Assembly: GCF_900100965.1 (NCBI RefSeq)
Contig: NZ_FMUJ01000001.1
Span: forward strand, 1,164,272 to 1,228,271
DNA length: 64,000 nucleotides
Source of the DNA: Variovorax sp. EL159
GTDB taxonomy: Bacteria > Pseudomonadota > Gammaproteobacteria > Burkholderiales > Burkholderiaceae_C
Direction: 5' to 3'
Positions 57,279 to 64,000 of this stretch are shown one piece after another (the stretch's first letter is position 1; every line of letters starts with the position of its first letter). Under the pieces are notes generated by a model, which saw only the letters and a list, made by a program, of their open reading frames with translations, had not been told where the DNA came from and did no database searches. Both the position numbers and the translations under genes were made by a program.

Positions 57279-59329
57279 CGGAAAGCCTCGAAGACAAGGT
57301 GCGCGACGCCTTCGCGCCCGACGGTGCGTTGTCGCGCGCTGCCGATCAATTCCGCGAGCGCTCGGGCCAGACCGAAATGGCGATGGCTGTTGCCCGCACC
57401 ATCGATCAGGGCGGCGTGCTGGTCGTCGAGGCCGGCACCGGCGTGGGCAAGACTTTTTCGTATCTCGTGCCGGCGCTGCTGAGCGGCGAGCGCGTGCTGT
57501 TGTCGACCGCCACCAAGACCTTGCAAGACCAGCTGTTCGGCCGCGATCTGCCGCGGCTGGTCGAGGCATTCGGGCTGCCGGTGCGCACGGCGCTGCTCAA
57601 GGGGCGCGGCAGCTACCTGTGCCTGCATCGCCTCGACACGGCGCGGCACGACGCGTCGCTGCCGGAGCGCGGCAGCCTGCGCACGCTCGCCAAGATCGAG
57701 CAATGGTCGAAGGCCACGCGCACGGGCGACCTGGCCGAATTGCCAGGGCTGGACGAGCGCTCGCCCCTGATCCCGCTGATCACCTCCACGCGCGAGAACT
57801 GCCTGGGCGCGCAGTGCCCGCAGTTCAAGCCTTGCCATGTCAATCTGGCCCGGCGCGAGGCGCTGGCGGCCGACATCGTGGTCATCAACCACCATCTGTT
57901 CTTTGCCGACTTGGCGGTGCGCGAGACCGGCATGGCGGAGCTGCTGCCGACCGTGAGCGTGGTGGTGTTCGACGAAGCCCATCAACTCAACGAAACCGGC
58001 GTGCAGTTCCTGGGCGCACAACTCGGCAGCGGGCAGGCGCTCGATTTCGCGCGCGACATGCTCGGTGCCGGGCTCCAGCATGCGCGTGGACTGGTCGACT
58101 GGCAGCAGCTGGTCGCGGGGGTCGAACGCGCTGCGCGCGAGCTGCGGCTGGTGGTCGGCAAGCAATGGCCGGGTACCAAGCTGCGCTGGCTGGGCGCTTC
58201 GCCCGAGGGCATCGATCCGGACGCCTGGCAGCAATCGCTCGATGACCTGCAACATTCTTTCGAGTTGGCCGCCGAGGGGCTCGATACGGTCAGCGAAATT
58301 TCTCCCGACTTCGTGCGTTTGCACGAGCGGGCACGGCAACTCGCGAAGCGCACGGCGCGCTTCGCATTGCCCTGTGAGGTCGATTCGGTGCGCTGGGTCG
58401 ATGTGGGCTCGCAACTGCGGTTGATCGAGTCGCCGCTCGACATCGCCGAGGCCATGCGCAAGCGCGTGCTCAAGATTGCAGAGGTCGAGGCTGAAGTCGA
58501 TGGCTATGGCGAAGAGGTCGCGCGCGAGGAGCCGGTGCACGAGGACGGCGGCCGCGCCTGGGTCTTCACGTCGGCCACGCTGGGCGACGAGCCCACGTTG
58601 CGATGGTTCACCGAGCCCTGCGGTCTGCACGATGCGGAAGTGCTGCGTGTGCAGAGCCCCTTCGACTACGCCTCGCAGGCTGCGCTGTACGTGCCGCGTA
58701 CTTTTCCGAAACCCAACGATCCGGTGCACAGCCAACGGGTCGCGCAACTGGCTGCGCATGGTGCGGCCGAACTCGGCGGCCGCACCCTGGTGTTGACGAC
58801 CACGCTGCGAGCCCTGCGCACCATCGGCGACGCGATGCGGCAGCAGTTCGAGCTGCTCGAAACCGATGCACGGCCCGAGGTGCTGGTGCAGGGCGAGTTG
58901 CCCAAGCGCGTGCTGATGGACCGTTTCCGGGAGGGCGCGAGCGACGGTCGCGCGGGCTGTGTGCTGGTCGCGTCGGCTTCGTTCTGGGAGGGCTTCGATG
59001 CGCCCGGCGATGCGCTGCAATTGGTGGTGATCGACAAGCTGCCGTTCCCGCCGCCGAACGATCCCTTGGTCGAGGCGCGCTCGCAGCGTCTCGAGGCGCA
59101 GGGTCGGAGTTCGTTCAGCGACTACTCGTTGCCCGAAGCGGCCGTGGCCTTGAAGCAGGGTGCGGGGCGGTTGATCCGGCGCGAGACCGACAGCGGCGTG
59201 CTGGCGATCTGCGATACCCGCCTGGTGGCGATGGGGTATGGGCGCCGGCTGCTGGCAGCGTTGCCACCTATGCGCCGGCTGGACAACGAATCGGATTTCA
59301 ACGCGGCGCTGGAAGCGCTCAAGAGCTAG
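57275..59329 (+). CDS. DinG/YoaA-type Fe-S DNA helicase
   Basis: A 684-residue superfamily 2 helicase of the XPD/DinG group. Walker A is VEAGTGVGKTFSYL and the DEAH box is VVFDEAHQL. Four cysteines between motifs I and II (YLCLH, then NCLGAQCPQFKPC) form the [4Fe-4S] site of this group. Motif V/VI elements ASFWEGFDAPG and QGAGRLIRRETD are present. It unwinds 5'-3' at repair intermediates. GTG 57275 was chosen on overlap with the YdcH gene. DinG versus YoaA cannot be settled by eye. Confidence 0.93.
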   Translation: MTESLEDKVRDAFAPDGALSRAADQFRERSGQTEMAMAVARTIDQGGVLVVEAGTGVGKTFSYLVPALLSGERVLLSTATKTLQDQLFGRDLPRLVEAFGLPVRTALLKGRGSYLCLHRLDTARHDASLPERGSLRTLAKIEQWSKATRTGDLAELPGLDERSPLIPLITSTRENCLGAQCPQFKPCHVNLARREALAADIVVINHHLFFADLAVRETGMAELLPTVSVVVFDEAHQLNETGVQFLGAQLGSGQALDFARDMLGAGLQHARGLVDWQQLVAGVERAARELRLVVGKQWPGTKLRWLGASPEGIDPDAWQQSLDDLQHSFELAAEGLDTVSEISPDFVRLHERARQLAKRTARFALPCEVDSVRWVDVGSQLRLIESPLDIAEAMRKRVLKIAEVEAEVDGYGEEVAREEPVHEDGGRAWVFTSATLGDEPTLRWFTEPCGLHDAEVLRVQSPFDYASQAALYVPRTFPKPNDPVHSQRVAQLAAHGAAELGGRTLVLTTTLRALRTIGDAMRQQFELLETDARPEVLVQGELPKRVLMDRFREGASDGRAGCVLVASASFWEGFDAPGDALQLVVIDKLPFPPPNDPLVEARSQRLEAQGRSSFSDYSLPEAAVALKQGAGRLIRRETDSGVLAICDTRLVAMGYGRRLLAALPPMRRLDNESDFNAALEALKS

Positions 59330-59336
59330 CCAGAAG

Positions 59337-59368
59337 CGCCAAAGCCTCCCGTGAGGGAGGCTTTGGCG
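59337..59368. terminator. Bidirectional terminator between the helicase and bamD
   Basis: A perfect 14-base stem (CGCCAAAGCCTCCC / GGGAGGCTTTGGCG) with a GTGA tetraloop lies between two convergent genes. T-tracts are short on both sides. Confidence 0.75.
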
Positions 59369-59418
59369 TTACGCGCCGAGGCGCGAGATTTTGTTGGAAA
59401 GCGGAAAAAAGTCCCGGC

Positions 59419-60225
59419 TTACCAGACCTTCCACCAGGGATCGTCCTTGCCGCGGAAGCCGTTCGCGAGGAACGTGCTTTGCGGGTAGTTGGTGGTCAGC
59501 ACCCGTTGCGCGTCGTCGCGCAGGTCCTTCATGCCGAGGGCGTCGTACGACTTCACCATGATGTACAGGGCTTCTTCGAGCGCCGGCACTTCGCGGTAGT
59601 CAGACAGCGCGATCTGGGCGCGGTTGATGGCGGCCAGGTAGGCGCCGCGCGTGTAGTAGTAGCGGGCCACATGCACTTCGTATTGGGCCAGCGAGTTCAC
59701 GATGTAGTTCATGCGCTGGCGCGCATCGGGCGCGTAGCGCGAATCGGGGAATCGCGTGACGAGGTCCTTGAAGGACTGGAACGACTCCTTGGCGGCCTTC
59801 TGGTCGCGCTCGGACAGGTCCTGGCGCGTCAGGAACGCGAACATGCCGAGGTCGTCATTGAAGTTGATCACGCCCTTGAGGTACAGCGCGTAGTCGAGCG
59901 CCGGGCTCGCCGGGTGCAGCTTCATGAAGCGGTCGATGGTGGCGATGGCATTCGCCTTTTCGCCCGACTTGTATTGGGCGTAGGCCTTTTCCAGCTGCGC
60001 CTGCTGCGCGAGCGGCGTGCCGGCGGCACGGCCTTCGAGCTTCTCGTAGAGCGGAATCGCCTTGTCGTAGCCGCCCGATCCGGCTTCGTCCTTGGCTTCG
60101 GAATAAATGCGGTTGGGGCTCCAGCCGGCGGTCTTGTCTTCCTTGGTGGAAGAGCAGCCAGCTGCAAGTGCAGCCGCTAAGCCGAGCGCGATCCAGGTGG
60201 GGACCGATAATTTGGCGCGAAACAT
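59419..60225 (-). CDS. bamD: Outer-membrane assembly lipoprotein BamD
   Basis: A 268-residue lipoprotein of the BAM complex that folds β-barrel proteins into the outer membrane. A lipobox LAAGC ends the signal (MFRAKLSVPTWIALGLAAAL). Five tetratricopeptide-like repeats follow, including GGYDKAIPLYEKLEGRAAG, QAQLEKAYAQYKSGE and DLVTRFPDSRYAPDARQRMN. ATG 60225 was chosen because the 11 codons before it are not signal-like. It is divergent from rluD with only 14 bases between the chosen starts. Confidence 0.94.
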   Translation of the reverse strand: MFRAKLSVPTWIALGLAAALAAGCSSTKEDKTAGWSPNRIYSEAKDEAGSGGYDKAIPLYEKLEGRAAGTPLAQQAQLEKAYAQYKSGEKANAIATIDRFMKLHPASPALDYALYLKGVINFNDDLGMFAFLTRQDLSERDQKAAKESFQSFKDLVTRFPDSRYAPDARQRMNYIVNSLAQYEVHVARYYYTRGAYLAAINRAQIALSDYREVPALEEALYIMVKSYDALGMKDLRDDAQRVLTTNYPQSTFLANGFRGKDDPWWKVW

Positions 60226-60239
60226 CACATACGGCTTTC

Positions 60240-61274
60240 GTGAAACAGTTGCCCTCAATTATATCGACCGACCCTTCGGGCAATACCCCTGAAACCGTGG
60301 AGGCGTCCGAACACGAAGAGGGCGCCGATCCGATCGAGGCCAGCGAGCTGCGGCCCTTTGTCGTGGACCAGGCCCAGCACGGGCAGCGGCTCGACCGCGC
60401 GCTTGCTGCGCTGGTGCCCGAGTTTTCCCGCAGCTACCTGCAGCAATTGATCGAGGCCGGGGCGGTGGAGCTTCAGGGGCGCACGCTCACAAAGGTCTCG
60501 GCGACGGTAAAGGCGGGGCAGGCAGGTCGCATCGAACTGCGGCCCACGCCGCAGAGCCAGGCCTTCCGCCCCGAGTCGATGGACCTCGTCACCGTGCACG
60601 AAGACGAGCACCTGCGCATCATCGACAAGCCGGCCGGGCTGGTCGTGCACCCGGCGCCGGGCCACTGGAGCGGCACGCTGCTGAATGGCCTGCTGGCGCT
60701 GGACCCGAAGGCCGTGCTGCTGCCGCGCGCCGGCATCGTGCACCGGCTCGACCGCGACACCAGCGGGCTGATGGTCGTGGCGCGCACGCGGGCCGCCATG
60801 GACGCGATGGTGGCGCTGATCGCCGCGCGCGAGGTCAAGCGGCAGTATCTGGCGATGGCGCACAAGCCCTGGCTCGGCGCCGCCGCCCGACAGGTCGATG
60901 CCCCCATCGGCCGCGATCCGCGCAACCGGCTGCGCATGGCGGTGGTCGACTTGGAGCGTCATCCGGGCAAGACGGCGCGCACGCTGATCGAGCGGCTCGA
61001 CTCCCATGCCGACGGCTGTGCCGTGCAGTGCACGCTCGAAACCGGCCGCACCCACCAGATTCGCGTGCACATGGCGTCCATCGGGCATCCGCTGGTCGGC
61101 GATGCGCTCTATGGCGGCGCGCCTGCCGTCGGGCTGGAGCGGCAGGCGCTTCATGCATTCAGGCTCGCCTTCGTGCATCCTGTCACGCAGGCCGCGATGG
61201 AGTTCCGCTCGCCGCCGCCGCCCGATCTCGCCCAGGCTTTGCAGTCATGGGGGCTGGACTACAATCGCGCCTGA
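60240..61274 (+). CDS. rluD: 23S rRNA pseudouridine synthase RluD
   Basis: A 344-residue synthase that modifies the helix-69 uridines of 23S rRNA. An S4 RNA-binding domain (GQRLDRALAALVPEFSRSYL) precedes the catalytic domain, with catalytic Asp in GIVHRLDRDTSGLMV and RTHQIRVHMASIGHPLVGD near the end. The start is uncertain: GTG 60240 gives a plausible N-terminus, GTG 60297 is an alternative. It faces bamD, an arrangement common in betaproteobacteria. Confidence 0.92.
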   Translation: MKQLPSIISTDPSGNTPETVEASEHEEGADPIEASELRPFVVDQAQHGQRLDRALAALVPEFSRSYLQQLIEAGAVELQGRTLTKVSATVKAGQAGRIELRPTPQSQAFRPESMDLVTVHEDEHLRIIDKPAGLVVHPAPGHWSGTLLNGLLALDPKAVLLPRAGIVHRLDRDTSGLMVVARTRAAMDAMVALIAAREVKRQYLAMAHKPWLGAAARQVDAPIGRDPRNRLRMAVVDLERHPGKTARTLIERLDSHADGCAVQCTLETGRTHQIRVHMASIGHPLVGDALYGGAPAVGLERQALHAFRLAFVHPVTQAAMEFRSPPPPDLAQALQSWGLDYNRA

Positions 61275-61403
61275 CGGCCCGAGGGCCTCGCCGGCCCCTC
61301 GATGCCGGCCCCGCGTTGCATTCGCCGAGTGCCGGCAACGCCTCCTTCTTTCATCCTTCTGAACAAGCGTCGACCAGGCGCCTTTTCCCGGATAACGCGA
61401 ATC

Positions 61404-62330
61404 ATGAATACGGCGGATGCCAAGCGCATTCTCGAAACCGCCTTGATCTGTTCGAGCCAGCCGCTGCCGGTGCGCGACATGCGCGTGCTTTTCGACGACG
61501 AGCTGGGTGTGGACACCATCAAGGTGCTGTTGCTTGAATTGCAGGAAGACTGGGCGCAACGCGGCCTGGAGCTGGTGAGCGTCGGCAGTGGCTGGCGCTT
61601 CCAGAGCCGGCCCGAGATGCGCGACCACCTCGATCGCCTGCACCCCGAGAAGCCGCCGCGCTACACGCGCGCCGCCCTCGAGACGCTGGCCATCATTGCC
61701 TACCGTCAGCCGGCCACGCGCGGCGACATGGAAGACATTCGCGGCGTCACGATCAACTCGCTGATCCTCAAGCAGCTCGAGGATCGCGGTTGGGTCGAGG
61801 TCATCGGCCATCGCGAAACGGTCGGCCGGCCGGCGCTCTATGCCACCACGCGCCAGTTTCTCGATGATCTGGGCCTGGCGTCCCTCAGCGAATTGCCGCT
61901 GATCGAAACCCCGGCGCAACAGGCTGCGCTCGTCGACGCGCTCGAACAGGCGTCGGGCGACCAGCCGGACCTGCTGATCGAAGAGGGTGCGGCCCAAGCC
62001 TCTGCGGAGGAGGGCGCTTCGCAAGAGGCTGCCGCTCCAGTGGGCGAGCCCACGACCGTGGAGGCCGCGCCCGAGGTCTTGGAGGCCGCCACGGCGCAGG
62101 TGGTCGAAAACGCCGCAGCAGCCGATGCGGTCGAGATCACGTCCGAGGCGGCGGTCGAGCACGAGCCCATCGCCGAACCGGCGGCCGAGTCGGCCGCAGA
62201 CGCTGACGCGGTGCCGCAGGCCGAGGCCGCCCCAGCGCCCGAGCTCCTATCACAGCCAGAACCAGAACCCGACACCACGTCTCTGGACGAGGCCGATCCC
62301 CACGCAGTTTCTCCCGGAAAAACCTCATGA
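61404..62330 (+). CDS. scpB: Segregation and condensation protein B
   Basis: A 308-residue SMC-associated protein of two winged-helix domains ([19 protein letters not shown] and [20 protein letters not shown]). [10 protein letters not shown] and [18 protein letters not shown] are typical. The core ends near residue ~175; the remaining ~130 residues are Ala/Glu/Pro-rich and low-complexity. ATG 61404 was chosen; the longer open frame is not family-like. scpA is not in the window. Its stop overlaps the rluB ATG (ATGA). Confidence 0.92.
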   Translation: MNTADAKRILETALICSSQPLPVRDMRVLFDDELGVDTIKVLLLELQEDWAQRGLELVSVGSGWRFQSRPEMRDHLDRLHPEKPPRYTRAALETLAIIAYRQPATRGDMEDIRGVTINSLILKQLEDRGWVEVIGHRETVGRPALYATTRQFLDDLGLASLSELPLIETPAQQAALVDALEQASGDQPDLLIEEGAAQASAEEGASQEAAAPVGEPTTVEAAPEVLEAATAQVVENAAAADAVEITSEAAVEHEPIAEPAAESAADADAVPQAEAAPAPELLSQPEPEPDTTSLDEADPHAVSPGKTS

Positions 62331-64000
62331 GCCCATCCGACACCGACGACGCGGCAATGCCGCCGGTCGAGCCCGAAATCAAGAAGAAGAAAAGAGCGGC
62401 TGCGCCCAAGAAGGCTGCGGGTGATGCTATTGAATCGGTAGCGCCTGAGGCTGTTGCGCCGGTGGAGGCCGAAGAGCCCAAGAAGCCGCGTGCCCGCAAG
62501 AAAAAGCCTGTCGAACAGCCTGTGGCTGATGAGGCTGTGACGACCGTGCTCGAAGCGGCGCCAGTTGCCCCGGCCCCTGAAGCTGGCGCGGCTGCCGCAG
62601 TTGAAGCGGCCCAGGTCGTTGCCGAGGCGCTCGAAGAAGATCGCGTTCCCGCACCGGTCGAGATATCGCGTCCTTCGGAAGAAGCGGCGCACGGCCATCG
62701 CGACGACCAGGGCGAGGACGAAGAAGAGCCCGACGAAGAGGAAGACGACCTCGACCGTGCGCGCCGCGCCGCCGAGCGCGAGCAGCGCAACGCGCTTCCG
62801 CCCGAGCCGATCCGCTTTGCCGACGTCATTTCGGGCCAGTTCGACGCCGACGAGGAAAGCCCCGAGGTGCCGCCGCTCAAGCGCGTGCTGCTGCCCGAAG
62901 CCGATTCGCCCAAGCTGCACAAGGTGCTGGCGCAGGCCGGCCTTGGTTCGCGGCTCGAAATGGAGGCGCTGATCCTGCAGGGCCGCATCTCGGTCAACAA
63001 CGAACCTGCCCACATCGGCCAGCGCATCCAATACGGCGACCAGGTCAAGATCAACGGCAAGCCGATCCGCTATCGCATCGCGCCGCCGCCGCCGCGCGTG
63101 ATCGCGTACCACAAGCCCACCGGCGAGGTCGTCACGCACGACGATCCGCAGAACCGCCCGACCGTGTTTCGCAAGCTTCCGCGCCTGCAGCAGGGCAAGT
63201 GGCAGTCCGTCGGTCGGCTCGACCTGAACACCGAAGGCCTGCTGCTGTTCAGCAGCTCCGGTGACCTGGCCAACCAGCTCATGCATCCGCGTTTCGGCCT
63301 GGAGCGTGAGTACGCGGTGCGCGTGCTGGGTGCGCTCAGCAGCGAAGAAAAGCAGAAGCTCCTTGATGGCGTTCGCCTCGAGGACGGCATGGCCCAGTTC
63401 GGCACGATCGAAGAGGGCGGTGGCGAAGGTTCCAATTGCTGGTACCGCGTGACCATTTCCGAAGGTCGCAATCGCGAGGTTCGCCGGCTGTTCGAGTCGG
63501 TGGGCCATGCGGTCAGCCGGCTGATTCGTATCCGCTATGGCGCGATGGTGCTGCCGCGTGGCCTGAAGCGCGGCGCCTGGATGGAACTGGACGAGCGCGA
63601 CATCCGCGCGCTGTTCCAGGCGTCCGGTGGTGCGGCCGCGCGCCCGGCGGGCCCGCCGCAACGCGGCCCAGGCGGCTCCGAAGGTGGCGGTCGCAATGGT
63701 CGCAACAAGAAGCGCCGTGGCAATCGCAATGGCGGTGGCGGCCAGCAACCGCGCGGCGAGGGGCGCGATGCGCCGATCCCCAGTCCGCTGGGCGATGGCC
63801 GTCCCCCGCGTGGCGATCGGGGCGGTCGTGCCAACCGTGGCGGTGGCAACGGTGGCCCCCCGCAAGGGCAGGGGCGCCGTGGCAATGGCGGTGGCAACAA
63901 CCGCCAGGGCGGAGGCAATCGTCAGCAGGGCGACGACCGTCAGCCGAGCGGTGCCAACCAGCCTGATCCGATGAAGACCTCGCTGGGCTACATCGGCGCC
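62327..64000 (+). CDS. rluB: 23S rRNA pseudouridine synthase RluB (3' end outside window)
   Basis: The frame opens at ATG 62327 on the scpB stop and is still open at the window end (558 codons). An N-terminal ~190-residue extension is Lys/Ala/Glu-rich; then comes an S4 domain ([20 protein letters not shown]), the catalytic domain with Asp299 in [13 protein letters not shown] and [14 protein letters not shown]. The C-terminus is an RGG/GN-rich low-complexity tail (e.g. [20 protein letters not shown]). This class modifies U2605 of 23S rRNA. Both extensions are far longer than in E. coli RluB (291 residues). Confidence 0.92.
   Translation, partial: MSPSDTDDAAMPPVEPEIKKKKRAAAPKKAAGDAIESVAPEAVAPVEAEEPKKPRARKKKPVEQPVADEAVTTVLEAAPVAPAPEAGAAAAVEAAQVVAEALEEDRVPAPVEISRPSEEAAHGHRDDQGEDEEEPDEEEDDLDRARRAAEREQRNALPPEPIRFADVISGQFDADEESPEVPPLKRVLLPEADSPKLHKVLAQAGLGSRLEMEALILQGRISVNNEPAHIGQRIQYGDQVKINGKPIRYRIAPPPPRVIAYHKPTGEVVTHDDPQNRPTVFRKLPRLQQGKWQSVGRLDLNTEGLLLFSSSGDLANQLMHPRFGLEREYAVRVLGALSSEEKQKLLDGVRLEDGMAQFGTIEEGGGEGSNCWYRVTISEGRNREVRRLFESVGHAVSRLIRIRYGAMVLPRGLKRGAWMELDERDIRALFQASGGAAARPAGPPQRGPGGSEGGGRNGRNKKRRGNRNGGGGQQPRGEGRDAPIPSPLGDGRPPRGDRGGRANRGGGNGGPPQGQGRRGNGGGNNRQGGGNRQQGDDRQPSGANQPDPMKTSLGYIGA

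Overview
The window is chromosomal housekeeping DNA from a GC-rich betaproteobacterium, most likely Variovorax or a close Comamonadaceae relative (Burkholderiales). This rests on gene content and protein character: a betaproteobacterial proteasome homolog (BPH) in the pyruvate dehydrogenase operon, an intracellular PHB depolymerase, a methylmalonyl-CoA branch for propionyl-CoA, and an ISC locus lacking iscX. No insertion sequence, CRISPR array, prophage or rRNA was seen; one tRNA is present. The genus is an inference, since no database was searched.

Layout. (1) 1-7111 (+): propionyl-CoA to succinyl-CoA block: methylmalonyl-CoA mutase (3' end only), GNAT acetyltransferase, MeaB chaperone GTPase, PccB, PccA, biotin synthase and a VOC protein that may be the epimerase. 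(2) 7101-12750: Lrp/AsnC regulator divergent from an EamA exporter, then (-) a LysE exporter, an RnfB-like ferredoxin, a PHB depolymerase with a histone-like tail and an aromatic/aspartate aminotransferase. (3) 12856-21338 (+): uvrB, then iscR-iscS-iscU-iscA-hscB-hscA-fdx and dnaQ, with an IscR-like operator before iscR and a terminator between iscA and hscB. (4) 21414-25311: tRNA-Val(CAC), an amidase plus lipoprotein pair resembling a type VI effector/immunity couple, an L-2-hydroxyglutarate-oxidase-like enzyme and a YqjD/YqjE-type membrane stress pair. (5) 25319-31479: pyrD, rpiA, a periplasmic glutaredoxin-like protein, prlC, folD and a FixJ-type response regulator. (6) 31476-41151: a PAS histidine kinase divergent from aceE-aceF-BPH-lpdA. 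(7) 41152-48509: a NlpC/P60 hydrolase with a near-leaderless promoter, a lipoprotein hydrolase, an HpaB/AbfD-superfamily enzyme with a divergent TetR regulator, a cysteine hydrolase and propionyl-CoA synthetase. (8) 48689-54336: sucA-sucB-lpd (2-oxoglutarate dehydrogenase). (9) 54413-64000: zapE, a coiled-coil periplasmic protein, a PP2C phosphatase, YdcH, a DinG/YoaA helicase, bamD, rluD, scpB and rluB (cut by the window end).

Together the genes describe acyl-CoA-centred metabolism. Propionate is activated by PrpE and fed through PCC (with biotin from BioB) and the B12 mutase to succinyl-CoA. Pyruvate and 2-oxoglutarate enter through two lipoyl multienzyme complexes, each with its own E3. 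The ISC system supplies Fe-S clusters to BioB, the RnfB-like protein and the helicase encoded in the same window. The most unusual points are the BPH gene translationally coupled inside the PDH operon, the amidase/lipoprotein pair beside tRNA-Val, the dehydratase-like enzyme that has lost Fe-S ligand positions, and the histone-like tail on the PHB depolymerase.
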